58,433 nt of DNA from Ideonella sp. A 288 (GTDB lineage: Bacteria; Pseudomonadota; Gammaproteobacteria; Burkholderiales; Burkholderiaceae_C): positions 14,611 to 73,043 of the forward strand of contig NZ_MWLO01000112.1 in NCBI RefSeq assembly GCF_002198735.1, in the 5' to 3' direction. Made by a program: the position numbers and the translations under genes. Below, piece by piece: positions 9,101 through 15,322 of this stretch (position 1 is the stretch's first letter; the number at the start of each line of letters is the position of its first letter). The notes beneath the pieces are model-generated. The model ran no database searches. It was not told where the DNA came from and worked only from the letters and a program-made list of their open reading frames with translations.

Positions 9101-11433
9101 CCGGTCAGCGAATTGGCGCCATCGCCTCCCGTGAGTTCATTGTCCAGGCCATTGCCGACCAGGTGCACCGGCAATGCGCCGCTGAAGATGGCCTTCTCGA
9201 CGTTCACCGGCAGGGTGTAGGTGGTGGCCGAAGTGAAGGTCAGTTCGAGGAGGTCGATGCCTTCGTCGATGGCCTCCTGCACCGCATCGTTCGGCACATC
9301 GAGCACATAGTGGTCGTCACCGGGGCCACCCGCCACCGTGTCGATTCCAGTTCCGCCGTCCAGCAGGTTGTCCGCCGCGTTGCCGGTGAGCCGATTGGCC
9401 TGGGTGTTGCCTACGATGCCGACGGTTGCAGTGCCGAGGGCCGATCCATCTTCGATGGCCAAGGGGAGCGTGTAGCTGGCCGTCGCGGTGAAGTTCAGTT
9501 CGACCCGGTCGACGCCGCTGCTGCCCGTGGCGGTCTCGTTCACCACGTCTGCGGGTACGCTCAGCACATAGACATCGTTGCCTGGGCCGCCGGCCAGCGA
9601 GTCGACGCCTTGGCCGCCGTCGAGGGTGTCGTTGCCTGCGCCGCCGACCAGGGTGTTGGCGGCCGCGTTGCCGGTCAAGGCGTTGTCGAGGGCATTGCCC
9701 AGCAGGATCACGGCCACTGCGCCATCGGACGTGACTGTGGCGTTTTCGACATTGGCCGGTACGCTGTAGGTGATCGCGGCCGACAGCCCGACATTGACCA
9801 GGTCCGTGCCGGCACCGAACTCTTCGGTCACCACATCGGTGGGCACGTCGATGTCATAGGTGTCGTTGCCGGCGCCGCCGACGAGGGTGTCGGTGCCGGC
9901 CAGTCCGGAAAGCCAGTCGTTGCCGTTGCCTCCTACCAGTGAGTTGGCGAACTCGTTGCCTTCCAGCGTGTCGTCGAATGCCGAGCCTGTTGCATTTTCA
10001 ATCTGGACGCCATAGGCAATGGTGAGGTTGTCTCGCACCATGGCCTGACCATTGCTGAATGCTTTTCCGATCTCCGACCACTTGCCGGGCGTGAGGAAGA
10101 TCTTGGCGCCCTCGGCTTGATTGGCTGCGCTGATGACGTCAGTGCCACCCGTGTCCCAGATGGTCTGGAAGACGGGTGTGTCGGTGGGCCAAGAGTAGAG
10201 GGGGGAAAGGCCGCCTTCGGTGTCATTGTTCTCGCTGTTAAAGGTGGTGTTCTTCCCGTAGAGGAACTGCAGCGCCAGCACGTCGTTGATCATCGGCGTG
10301 GTGGGAAAGTAATCGCCCTTGTATCCACCACCAAACAGTCCATCCAGAGGCTGCCCGTCGTAGGACCGATAACTCATGATCGAGAACTTGAGTTGGTCCT
10401 GGCCCGCCGGGGGCGCCAGCGTGACCGGCATCCCTGCGGTGTCGAACTGGTGCGGATGCCGCAGTCCAAGTGCGTGACCCAGCTCGTGCATGAAGGTGAC
10501 GTATCCCAGGTCACCGGCCACCGGGTTCTTGTACCTGTCACTCACGGTCCCGAACCAGATATCGCCCCCACTGCCCAGATTGCTCGGGAACAATCCGATC
10601 GCGGTCTTGAAGTTGTTGTCTGTGTGGCTGGTGTTGCCGAAGCGGATATCCCCCGCTTGCGATGCGTCGTCAACGATGGGTAAGAACGTCAAGCCCGAGA
10701 TCGCGGCCATGGCGTCAACCGCAATCTTGGCGACCGCTCGCTGAGCATTCTCCAACGGCTCCTTTCCGGTAGCGAAGTCACTCACGTCACCGTATACCGA
10801 TGCGTCAGTTGCCAGGCTGTAGGTCAGCGGTACAACCGACCCCAGAGACCCACCCCACTTGTATCCTGTCAGCAAGTACTGAAACTGGGGCGCCTGCGGG
10901 TCAGCCACCTCGGTCAACGGGTTGAATGCCGACGCCGCTTGGCGGGCGCCTGTGATGCCATTGCCTCCGCCCTCTACGGTGACCAGGTCGGGTGACAGCG
11001 GAGCATCCTCGGGCTCGAGTCCCGCGCTTTCAGCAGAGGCCAGCGGTGACGGACCGGCATCGATGCTTTGCCCAGCCGCAAGACCAGCGCCGCCCGCACG
11101 CATCCCGAACGACGGCGAGATGCAGCCCGCGCAGCAGCAGCGCAGGCCGGCGTAGGCGCCGACGATTGGATTGGCATCGACCGCCACGAGACGAACAGGA
11201 ACCGATTCGACGGCGGAACCGCGGTCCGCTGTCATTGATCCAAGGGTGACGGACGCAATCTCGGCCGGTTCACCCAATTGCATGGCCTGTATCGCCCCGA
11301 AGTCGAGGCTGTAGCGCGAGCCACCGTCGATGGTCCCGCCGATTTCCCCACCCGTGCCCTGCATCCAGTCCCACGACTCGAGCGACAGTCGGTCCTTGTC
11401 GAGGTAGCGGGCAGGCGTGTTGAGTCTGTTCAT
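1..11433 (-). CDS. Giant RTX protein with N-terminal serralysin-like (M10) zinc metallopeptidase domain, 3' end outside window
   Basis: A probable secreted, calcium-dependent protease or adhesin. The frame starts at an ATG at 11433 and stays open for 3,811 codons to base 1, so the C-terminus lies outside the window. The zinc site is HELGHALGLRH at residues 316-326 (H316, E317, H320, H326), followed by the Met-turn IMSYRSYD (M353, Y355), as in metzincins of the serralysin type. From about residue 500 on, the protein is almost entirely RTX nonapeptides of the GGxGxDxLx type, interrupted by beta-rich spacers with a recurrent VxVPxDVVxE pattern. There is no N-terminal signal peptide, which fits type I secretion through a C-terminal signal, but that signal and any transporter genes are not visible. 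Residues 99-104 hold an unusual CCCAGC cluster. The ribosome binding site at this ATG is weak, so the start is less sure than the frame. Codon phase is constant throughout, with no frameshift. Confidence 0.93.
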   Translation of the reverse strand, partial: MNRLNTPARYLDKDRLSLESWDWMQGTGGEIGGTIDGGSRYSLDFGAIQAMQLGEPAEIASVTLGSMTADRGSAVESVPVRLVAVDANPIVGAYAGLRCCCAGCISPSFGMRAGGAGLAAGQSIDAGPSPLASAESAGLEPEDAPLSPDLVTVEGGGNGITGARQAASAFNPLTEVADPQAPQFQYLLTGYKWGGSLGSVVPLTYSLATDASVYGDVSDFATGKEPLENAQRAVAKIAVDAMAAISGLTFLPIVDDASQAGDIRFGNTSHTDNNFKTAIGLFPSNLGSGGDIWFGTVSDRYKNPVAGDLGYVTFMHELGHALGLRHPHQFDTAGMPVTLAPPAGQDQLKFSIMSYRSYDGQPLDGLFGGGYKGDYFPTTPMINDVLALQFLYGKNTTFNSENNDTEGGLSPLYSWPTDTPVFQTIWDTGGTDVISAANQAEGAKIFLTPGKWSEIGKAFSNGQAMVRDNLTIAYGVQIENATGSAFDDTLEGNEFANSLVGGNGNDWLSGLAGTDTLVGGAGNDTYDIDVPTDVVTEEFGAGTDLVNVGLSAAITYSVPANVENATVTSDGAVAVILLGNALDNALTGNAAANTLVGGAGNDTLDGGQGVDSLAGGPGNDVYVLSVPADVVNETATGSSGVDRVELNFTATASYTLPLAIEDGSALGTATVGIVGNTQANRLTGNAADNLLDGGTGIDTVAGGPGDDHYVLDVPNDAVQEAIDEGIDLLELTFTSATTYTLPVNVEKAIFSGALPVHLVGNGLDNELTGGDGANSLTGFAGNDTLFGMGGADTLDGGTGADTLVGGTGDDTLSAVDGNDQLSGGDGNDRYAVSRVDYDFGTTANTPTYYVFDFGGASDVLQITDTNSGPLLDDLSDLVFQLKGNDLWIDLDIPGAVFVDDDEGRIIIASQALSGNAVESLVLRDRNGAPIGDPTHPISLISLQAALASLPAGTDQRLTLSKSVGLYGMLVNGAGGAAMSDAGALGGNWIFGTPTSNTAPFGNDTLTGTAGNDSFLLSTGRDLIDGGSGTDKLVGDMDLSSSSFTSVSYAFATGGFRSSFGTTYASLTTDLASAATSYRIVLGSLGDTTATGIEQFQISLTGTNYDDLLIFQNGTHYNGGAGTNDTFYANWSAVPTPIVWANDPALPQVVNGVSVQGLERLLISTGSGNDNISNVLAGGNGNDDIRTGLGNDTVDGGRGGDLIDTGDGDDQIVLSEGADVVQGGAGTDKLVGDMDLTTSSFTSVSYAFAGGGFRSSFGTTYASLTADLAGANASYRIVLGSLGDTTATGIEQFQINLTGTIYDDLLIFQNGTRYNGGAGSNDTFYANWSAATAPIVWANDPALPQVVNGVSVQGLERLLISTGSGNDSISNLLATGNGNDDIHTGLGNDTVDGGSGDDLIDAGAGNDTLDGGDGDDQLTPGTGIDLVIGGAGFDTVVLGSTFASYVISRPNASDLVLVSAAASQSVTIRDAENIVFSDGARLAASLEPTPGGPTAGPDTLVGDATANLIDGLGGNDSISGLGGNDTLIGGSGTDTLVGGPGNDQFNIDLTTDSVVEAIGEGTDLANVGLSSAGSYTLPLNVENATVTADGTVAVNLTGNTLNNALTGNAAANNLSGDAGNDTLSGGDGDDQLIPGTGIDLAIGGPGIDTVVLSANFATYTITRPNATDLLLVNAAASQNVTLREVESIAFVDGTRTAASILSTIATTGADTLIGDDNPNSIDGLAGNDSIGGLGGNDTLIGGAGIDTLIGGLGDDVFRIDVPTDVVDETAVPSGGIDRVEVGFALAGTYPLPDQVENATVTSAAAVNLTGNGLNNLLVGNAAANSLVGAAGNDTLDGGTGTDTLAGGAGNDTYRLNVVADVVDETTAGSDGIDTVELNLAVAGSYALPTGVENARVSHAGLLAVTLTGNASSNQMSGGPAADTLSGGAGNDTLAGGTGNDRLDGGNEYDLADYGDAAGPVTLAGATGVVTGAAGTDTLVGIEVVQGSAFADVLVGSATITALYGGGGNDSITGADTASEFKGGDGIDTLRGGTGSDFMSGGPGSDLLDGGAGGGIDSADFFDAGAAVFASLATGLASAGADVDTLVGIDNLHGTVQDDTLVGNDGANYLYGSSGADSISGGTGNDTLEGSSGNDTLIGGDGFDMANFSGTVNASLASGLATSGAETDSLSGIEALQGGKGNDTLTGDGLDNRLIGGKGNDSLVGGKGNDTLHADADNDTVDGGADTDVLVLGSAMADYAISLPNATDVLFTRTANGQAVTVRNVEQVNFSDGLRSMAFLLGTTATSGPDNLVGDDNANVLDGLAGNDTLTGLAGDDTLIGGPGIDSLVGGPGNDVFRVDVPADAVVEAPDEGVDRVEVDFVLAGTYALPAHVEDASVVAAVAVNLTGNALNNRLTGGAAGETLAGGAGNDTLVGGPGNDRLDGGDDADQADYREAPGPVAFDGGAGVVAGAAGTDTLVGIETVQGSGFGDTLVGSADGVALFGNGGDDSISGGAGFANLDGGTGNDTVRGGNGPEFLTGGPGSDLLDGGGGIDQAFYYDASSAVALNLATGLATSGTDVDTLAGIEYAHGSNFNDTLTGSDVANYLWGGGGADSINGGASDDTLDGSTGNDTLVGGTGFDLVIYGNAVNANLATGVALSDGDTDSLSGIEALRGGKGNDTLTGDGLANGLDGGSGDDSLAGGAGNDTFRADSGNDTLDGGADIDLLVLPFPLADYGMALLNGTDLLLTRAASGQTLTVRNVEIAGFADGQRSIAFLLGLPATTGPDALIGDDNANLLDGLAGNDSITGLGGNDTLIGGPGVDTLVGGKGDDVFRIDVLADQVVENAGLGTGADRVEVGFALAGTYALPDQVESATVTSTAAVNLTGNGLNNLLIGNALGNSLQGAAGGDTLDGGAGIDTLAGGAGDDTYRLNTVADVVNETAVGSDGHDRVELTLAAAGTYVLPAGVDEADLRPSGSVAGHLTGNGLDNVLWGNAGTNALTGGAGNDTLIGGGSAGATDSLDGGADIDTAIVPGARADYSRSRGVAADEVFLNRAATGEQLWLRSVEQVQFSDGTRTFAELVVNLASAFDDTLTGTPGPDSIDGLPGNDSLDGLAGNDTLLGSAGNDTLIGGEGADLLIGGLGVDSLVGGADADVYNVDVPGDVIVEAAGGGDDLVQVAFTAAGTYVLSAEVEFAVITAGPALAVHVTGNARNNLLQGSAGNNSLVGGEGLDTLNGGAGIDTMVGGAGNDQYQLSVPADVVTEAVDGGIDLALIQFTAAGTYVLAPNLERAIDQTALAINQTGNALDNHLTGGAGANSLGGALGADTLLGGPGNDTLAGGDGNDSLAGEGGTDSLLGDAGDDTLDLRGGDGNDTADGGAGALDTAVMPGNLAAYAVSRPTATDTVLTGASQVFTLRNVERVAFDDGVRDIAALWLNTASPNADLINGTAGPDALDGLAGNDTLLGLAGDDTLIGGAGVDSLVGGPGDDAFEVDVPADVVVEALDDGTDRVDVRFAAVGSYTLPPNVEDGTVTAAPALAVGLNGNALPNHLVGNAAANALTGGAGNDTLDGGPGADNLAGGAGDDTYVINLPTEVVNETALGSDGVDLVRFEPTAGGTYLLPTGIENAQVFAATPLIVNLTGNGLPNTLRGHTGNNSIGGAAGDDTIVASDGADTVDGGLGDDLLQLPGNAADYTITRPSATQARFAGNDGSVLVSTVERVQFGAAPVVTLASLIASIGSTGADTLVGGADGDTLDGGAGNDSLDGAGGADSLLGGAGNDTLLGGPGTDWLDGGDGSDTYAFGLGGGLDLIEQNDTQAEGVGVAAISAVEPVG
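3001..5870. repeat. Diverged super-repeat of about 1.43 kb in the RTX gene
   Basis: Blocks beginning near 3001 and 4432 run parallel for about 1.43 kb each. The offset is 1,431 bases (477 codons) at two checked points and grows to 1,437 near 4141/5578, so small in-frame indels separate them. Each unit contains the same order of elements: a FRIDV spacer, RTX runs, a DGxR(S/T)xAFLLG segment, and a D(A/T)LxGIE segment. The copies are clearly diverged, unlike the 591-bp pair. Confidence 0.7.
7261..8352. repeat. 591-bp-period tandem duplication inside the RTX gene
   Basis: The segment 7261-7761 recurs at 7852-8352 with few differences. A stretch of more than 80 bases around 7351-7440 is identical to that around 7942-8031. 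The offset of 591 bases is 197 codons, so the frame is kept. The duplicated protein block is not pure RTX: it holds a spacer domain with the motifs VSYAFA, GIEQFQI, YDDLLIFQNGT and VVNGVSVQGLERLLIS. The near identity at DNA level points to a recent duplication or gene conversion. Confidence 0.88.
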
Positions 11434-11831
11434 GTCGGTCTGTCGAATGGTGGGTTCGACGGGCGTTGGGTGGCGTGGGGCGCGGTCATCGGCTGCAGGC
11501 GGCCCGGTCGCCTGCGCCGCCCAGGATGGCCATGGCAAGCGCGACATTCGCGGCGTCTTGCGATGGGTCAAGTGGATGGCTCATGCGCGATCGGGGCCCT
11601 GTCGACGGGATGAGGGCGTCCCGGCAGGCCAGGGTGACGCGCGAGGCGCAGCCCCCGGTCTAACTCGCTTGCGTGGTGAACTCCCCGGCCGAGTATCGGG
11701 GGCGCGCGCTCTTCAAGCCGAGGATGCTTCCCCCGCACTCGGGGGGTATCCGTGGTCAGCTTGAACCTGTCGTTCAGGTCAACGGCGGATTGCCGTCACG
11801 GTTGCGGCGGCGCATCCCGCGCCACCGCCCC
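11434..11831. other. 398-bp intergenic region upstream of the RTX gene
   Basis: This gap lies between the RTX start and the stop of the TetR gene; both genes are on the minus strand. A 6-bp-stem hairpin, CCCCCG-CACT-CGGGGG, lies at 11730-11745, about 300 bases upstream of the RTX start, and could be an operator or the end of the upstream transcription unit. A 32-codon minus-strand frame at 11486-11584 exists but has no ribosome binding site and resembles nothing I know. I see no convincing sigma-70 promoter. Confidence 0.5.
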
Positions 11832-12686
11832 TCACCCCTTCGCCACCGTCCTGCGCACCGCGTCGATGACGAACGCCTCCCAGTGCGCCATCGCCTCGGG
11901 CGAATCGAGGTTCTCGCCCAGGAAGGCCGACAGGGTGTGGCGGTTGGAGAGGTAGAAGTAGCCCATCGCGGCGATCATCAGGTACAGGTCGCGGGCCGAC
12001 ACGTCGGTGCGGAACAGGCCTTGCGCGGCGCCGCTTTCCAGCACGCGGCCGGTGATGCCGAGCGCTGGCGACGAGTACTCGCGCGCCCGCAGGCTCTTGC
12101 CGATGTGCTTGCCGCGGTGCAGGTTCTCGGTGTTCAGCAGCGTGATGAATTCGGGGTTCTTCTGGTAGTAGGTCCAGATGAAGCGGATCACGGTGTCCAG
12201 CGCGTCGAGCGGGCGCGTGGTGTCCAGCGCCAGCGCCGATTCGGCGTCGTTGAAGCGGCGGTAGGTGTCCTCCAGCACGGCAATAAAGAGGCCTTCCTTG
12301 CTGCCGAAGTAGTAGTAGATCATCCGGTCGTAGGACTTGGCCGCCTTCGAGATCTGCTCGATGCGGCCGCCGGCGAAGCCCTGCTTGGCGAAGACCTTGG
12401 TGGCGGCGCGCAGGATGGCGTCGCGGGTGGCGTGGGCCGCCAGTTCACGCACGCCGGGCGGGCGCCCGGCGGCGGTGGCCACGGGCATGCGGCCACCGGT
12501 GGTTGAGGCCGTCTTGCGTCCATTGGCGCCCGAGGCCGCCTTGCGTTCAGTGGCGGCCGGAGGCACCTTGCGGCTGTCAGCGCCCGAGTCCGCCTTCCGC
12601 CCGCCGGGCGCCGCCGCGGCCTTGCGCACGGCGGGCCTGGCCGCAGCCTTGGCCGCGGTCTTGGGGCCGGCGGCAGGCTTGGCCAT
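11832..12686 (-). CDS. TetR/AcrR family transcriptional regulator with long Ala/Lys-rich N-terminal tail
   Basis: A DNA-binding regulator of 284 residues. The TetR helix-turn-helix spans roughly residues 86-135, with the typical recognition-helix region ending in IYYYFGSKEGLF. The remainder is an all-helical ligand-binding and dimerisation domain. The first 66 residues are rich in Ala, Lys, Arg and Ser, with several RK pairs spaced about ten residues apart, resembling histone-H1-like bacterial tails. An internal ATG at 12488 (M67) would give a normal-sized TetR. I keep the first ATG because it lies only 4 bases after the fpr stop, as expected for a translationally linked pair. It probably represses its own fpr-tetR unit through the GCTACA half-sites between fpr and the divergent operon, and may control that operon as well. 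The ligand is unknown. Confidence 0.88.
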   Translation of the reverse strand: MAKPAAGPKTAAKAAARPAVRKAAAAPGGRKADSGADSRKVPPAATERKAASGANGRKTASTTGGRMPVATAAGRPPGVRELAAHATRDAILRAATKVFAKQGFAGGRIEQISKAAKSYDRMIYYYFGSKEGLFIAVLEDTYRRFNDAESALALDTTRPLDALDTVIRFIWTYYQKNPEFITLLNTENLHRGKHIGKSLRAREYSSPALGITGRVLESGAAQGLFRTDVSARDLYLMIAAMGYFYLSNRHTLSAFLGENLDSPEAMAHWEAFVIDAVRRTVAKG

Positions 12687-12690
12687 CGGC

Positions 12691-13464
12691 CTACTGTTCG
12701 ACGAAGGCGCGCTCGATGACGTAGTCGCCCTGCGTCGAGGTGTTGCCTTCCTTGAAGCCGCGGGCGTCGAGCATGCCTTTCAGGTCCTTCAGGAGGCCGG
12801 GGCTGCCGCAGATCATCACGCGGTCTTCGGCCGGGTTGATGGGCGGCACGCCCAGGTCGGTGAAGAGCTTGCCGTTCTCGATCAGCGTGGTGATGCGGCC
12901 GGTGTACTTGAAGGGCTCGCGGGTGACCGTGGGGTAGTACTTGAGCTGATTGCTGACCATCTCGCCCAGGAACTCGTGCTTGGGCAGCTCGGTCTCGAGG
13001 TAGTCGTGGTAGGCCAGCTCGGCCACTTCGCGCACGCCGTGCACTAGGATCACCTGCTCGAACTTCTCGTAGGTGGCCGGGTCGCGGCAGATGCTCATGA
13101 AGGGCGCCAGGCCGGTGCCGCTGGACATCATGTACAGGCGCTTGCCGGGCAGCAGGTAGTCGATGACCAGCGTGCCGGTGGGCTTCTTGCCGACGATGAT
13201 GGTGTCGCCCACCTGGATGTGCTGCAGCCGCGACGTGAGCGGGCCGTCGGGCACCTTGATGCTGAGGAACTCGAGGTGCTCTTCGTAATTGGCGCTGACC
13301 ACGCTGTAGGCGCGCAGCAGCGGCTTGCCGTTGACGCGCAGCCCGATCATCGTGAAGTGCCCGTTGAGGAAGCGCAGCGCCGGGTCTCGCGTGGTGGTGA
13401 ACGAGAACTGGCGGTCGGTCCAGTGGTGCACGGTGAGGACGCGCTCTTCGAGGAATGCACTCAT
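12691..13464 (-). CDS. fpr: Ferredoxin-NADP reductase
   Basis: An FAD enzyme of 257 residues that moves electrons between NADPH and ferredoxin or flavodoxin in the cytoplasm. The FAD-binding motif RAYSV, the nucleotide-binding GTGLAPFMS and the C-terminal VIERAFVEQ are all typical of the bacterial Fpr subclass. A longer frame extends to 13560, but the ATG at 13464 fits the family start (MSAFLEERV) and length. It is co-transcribed with the TetR gene (4-base gap) and divergent from the 6-hydroxynicotinate reductase operon. Known 6-hydroxynicotinate reductase is ferredoxin-dependent, so this placement suggests Fpr regenerates reduced ferredoxin for it; that link is inference. A possible sigma-70 promoter on the minus strand (TTAACG, 16 bases, TACATT) overlaps the half-site cluster. 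Confidence 0.95.
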   Translation of the reverse strand: MSAFLEERVLTVHHWTDRQFSFTTTRDPALRFLNGHFTMIGLRVNGKPLLRAYSVVSANYEEHLEFLSIKVPDGPLTSRLQHIQVGDTIIVGKKPTGTLVIDYLLPGKRLYMMSSGTGLAPFMSICRDPATYEKFEQVILVHGVREVAELAYHDYLETELPKHEFLGEMVSNQLKYYPTVTREPFKYTGRITTLIENGKLFTDLGVPPINPAEDRVMICGSPGLLKDLKGMLDARGFKEGNTSTQGDYVIERAFVEQ

Positions 13465-13540
13465 GGCGGTAGGGCTCTGAGGTTGGGACGGTCGGAGGGT
13501 CGGAAAGCAGTGGCGGCGCGCGTTGCGCCGTCCCGGACTA

Positions 13541-13600
13541 TGCGCTACATTCGGCGCCAATGTAGCAGAGGCTACATCAACGTTAAGTGCACGCTACATG
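13541..13600. promoter_or_regulatory. Cluster of four GCTACA/TGTAGC half-sites, probable TetR operator
   Basis: GCTACA occurs at 13543-13548, 13571-13576 and 13593-13598, and its complement TGTAGC at 13561-13566. They form the inverted repeats GCTACAT-N10-ATGTAGC (13543-13566) and TGTAGC-N4-GCTACA (13561-13576). The cluster lies in the fpr/hnr divergent intergenic region beside a TetR gene, the usual place for such an operator. That this TetR binds here is inference. Confidence 0.7.
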
Positions 13601-13618
13601 AAAAACAGCATTCCGCGG

Positions 13619-13634
13619 TGGCACGTATTGTGCC
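13619..13634 (+). promoter_or_regulatory. Candidate sigma-54 (-24/-12) promoter of the niacin operon
   Basis: TGGCACG-TATT-GTGC at 13619-13633 has the invariant GG and GC separated by exactly 10 bases. It matches the TGGCACG-N4-TTGC consensus at all but one position. It points toward the operon, with its -12 element about 56 bases before the ATG at 13690 and the GCTACA half-sites just upstream. No sigma-54 activator gene is in the window. Confidence 0.5.
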
Positions 13635-13689
13635 TCGAACTCCGGGTTCACCCAGGGGTGCGGATTGACGTCGATCATGGGCCTCGGGC

Positions 13690-15315
13690 ATGACCGAGCA
13701 CGAGCACACCAAGACCGACGGCCTGGGCGATTCGCCCGCGCTGCCCGCCGCGGCGGCGCTGGGCGAAGCCTGGCGGGTGGCGCCGCGCAACGAGCGCATG
13801 GCCGCGCACAAGATCGAGTGCAACGCCTGCCCGGTGCTGTGCCAGATCTCCGAGGGCAAGGCGGGTGCCTGCGACCGCTACGCCAACCAGGCCGGCGTGC
13901 TGGTGCGGCTGGATCCGGTGCTGCTGGTGCAGCGAACGGTGGCGGCGGGGCAGGGCGAGCTGGTACCCTTCGTGGCCGCGGCAGACCACGCCGACGCGCC
14001 GGGCGCCGAACCCGCCAGCGTGCCGGTGCCGGCCGGCGGCCTCTTTGTCACCGCGGTGGGGGCGTCCACCACCTACCCCGACTACAAGCCCGCGCCCTTC
14101 ATTGTCTCGACCGAGGTCGACGGCGTCGACATGGTCACCGTGGTCACCGAGGGCATCTTCAGCTACTGCAGCATGAAGGTGAAGATCGACACCGACCGCT
14201 GGCTGGGCCCCGAGCAGGCCAACGTGCGCTGCAAGGGCGAGGTGGTGGGCCATGTCACCACGGCCGAGTACGGCTCGCAGATGCTGTCTCTGGGCGGCGT
14301 GCACCACATCACCGGCGGCAGCAAGAAGGAAGGCCGCGTCACGGTGGACATGATGCAGGCGCTGGGCAACAAGCAGGCGGTGGAGTTCACCATCGACGGC
14401 GGTGCCCGGTTGCTGGTGCAGGCCGGCCACGCGCCGGTGGTCGACGGCGTGCCCGAATCGCGCATGCGTGTGGGCTGCGGCTCGGCCACGGTGGGCATCT
14501 TTGCCGAGCAGTTCCAGGGCCTGGTCGACGAGGTGGTGGTGGTGGACGACCACATCACCGGCGTGCTCACCGAGCACCAGGCCGGGCGCTGCCTGCGCAT
14601 GCGGCCGGCGGGGCTGCAGGTGCGCGGGCGCAAGTCCACGCCGGGCCGCTACTTCCAGGTGGCCAACCCGGGCACCGGCTGGGGCGGCACCGACATCTCC
14701 GATCCGCTGTCCATCGTCGAAAGCTGGGACCCCGCGCTGGCCTGGCCCGGCCTGCGGCTGCTGATGGTGTCCACCACCGGCGAGCATGCGGCCTGGTACA
14801 TCCTCGACGACGCCCTCGTGCCGCAGCCGTCGGCCATGCCCGCGGCGGTGCAGGCCATCGTCGACCGCATCGGCGAGAACTGCGAGCCCTCGCTGGCCAG
14901 CGTGCTGTTCCTGGGCGGCGCCGGCGGCAGCCTGCGCGCCGGCGTCACCGACAACCCGATCCGGCTGACGCAGTCGATCAAGCGTGCGCTGGTCAACGTC
15001 ACCTGCGGCGGCGCGCCCACCTACGTGTGGCCGGGCGGCGGCATCACGGTGATGGCCGACGTGACGCGCATGCCCGACGGCAGCTTCGGCACGGTGCCCA
15101 CGCCGGCCATCGTGGCGCCCATCGAGTTCACGATGCGGCTGGACGACTACCGGGCGCTGGGCGGCCACATGGCCTATGTGCGGCCGCTGGCCCAGGTGCT
15201 GGCCACCGGTGCCTGGCACCGCGACGGCGCGCCCACCGCGCGCCGCACCATCGCCGCGGTGGCCGACAACCCCTGGCCGCTGGCCTGGCCGGGCCCGGGG
15301 CGCACCGTTGGCTGA
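13690..15315 (+). CDS. hnr: 6-hydroxynicotinate reductase
   Basis: Predicted iron-sulfur enzyme of 541 residues that reduces 6-hydroxynicotinate to 1,4,5,6-tetrahydro-6-oxonicotinate using reduced ferredoxin. The N-terminus has a four-cysteine cluster motif, C44-x2-C47-x3-C51-x9-C61, suitable for a 4Fe-4S cluster. The rest is a family-specific domain with segments such as TEGIFSYCSMKVKIDTDRW and RVGCGSATVGIF. The segment VGAST at residues 123-127 loosely resembles the acceptor motif of covalently flavinylated proteins. It is the first gene of a long plus-strand operon and overlaps or abuts the UPF0280 gene. The assignment rests on overall sequence recognition and on nicA/nicB downstream. Related proteins could act on another hydroxylated N-heterocycle. 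Confidence 0.82.
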   Translation: MTEHEHTKTDGLGDSPALPAAAALGEAWRVAPRNERMAAHKIECNACPVLCQISEGKAGACDRYANQAGVLVRLDPVLLVQRTVAAGQGELVPFVAAADHADAPGAEPASVPVPAGGLFVTAVGASTTYPDYKPAPFIVSTEVDGVDMVTVVTEGIFSYCSMKVKIDTDRWLGPEQANVRCKGEVVGHVTTAEYGSQMLSLGGVHHITGGSKKEGRVTVDMMQALGNKQAVEFTIDGGARLLVQAGHAPVVDGVPESRMRVGCGSATVGIFAEQFQGLVDEVVVVDDHITGVLTEHQAGRCLRMRPAGLQVRGRKSTPGRYFQVANPGTGWGGTDISDPLSIVESWDPALAWPGLRLLMVSTTGEHAAWYILDDALVPQPSAMPAAVQAIVDRIGENCEPSLASVLFLGGAGGSLRAGVTDNPIRLTQSIKRALVNVTCGGAPTYVWPGGGITVMADVTRMPDGSFGTVPTPAIVAPIEFTMRLDDYRALGGHMAYVRPLAQVLATGAWHRDGAPTARRTIAAVADNPWPLAWPGPGRTVG

Positions 15316-15322
15316 CGGCCCC

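Noticed and set aside
1-9900. Short regularly spaced DNA repeats resembling a CRISPR array
   Set aside because: The periodicity reflects codons of RTX nonapeptides; repeats are variable, there are no uniform spacers and no cas genes.
11486-11584. 32-codon minus-strand frame before the RTX gene
   Set aside because: No ribosome binding site, no recognisable family, and it is not in frame with the RTX gene.
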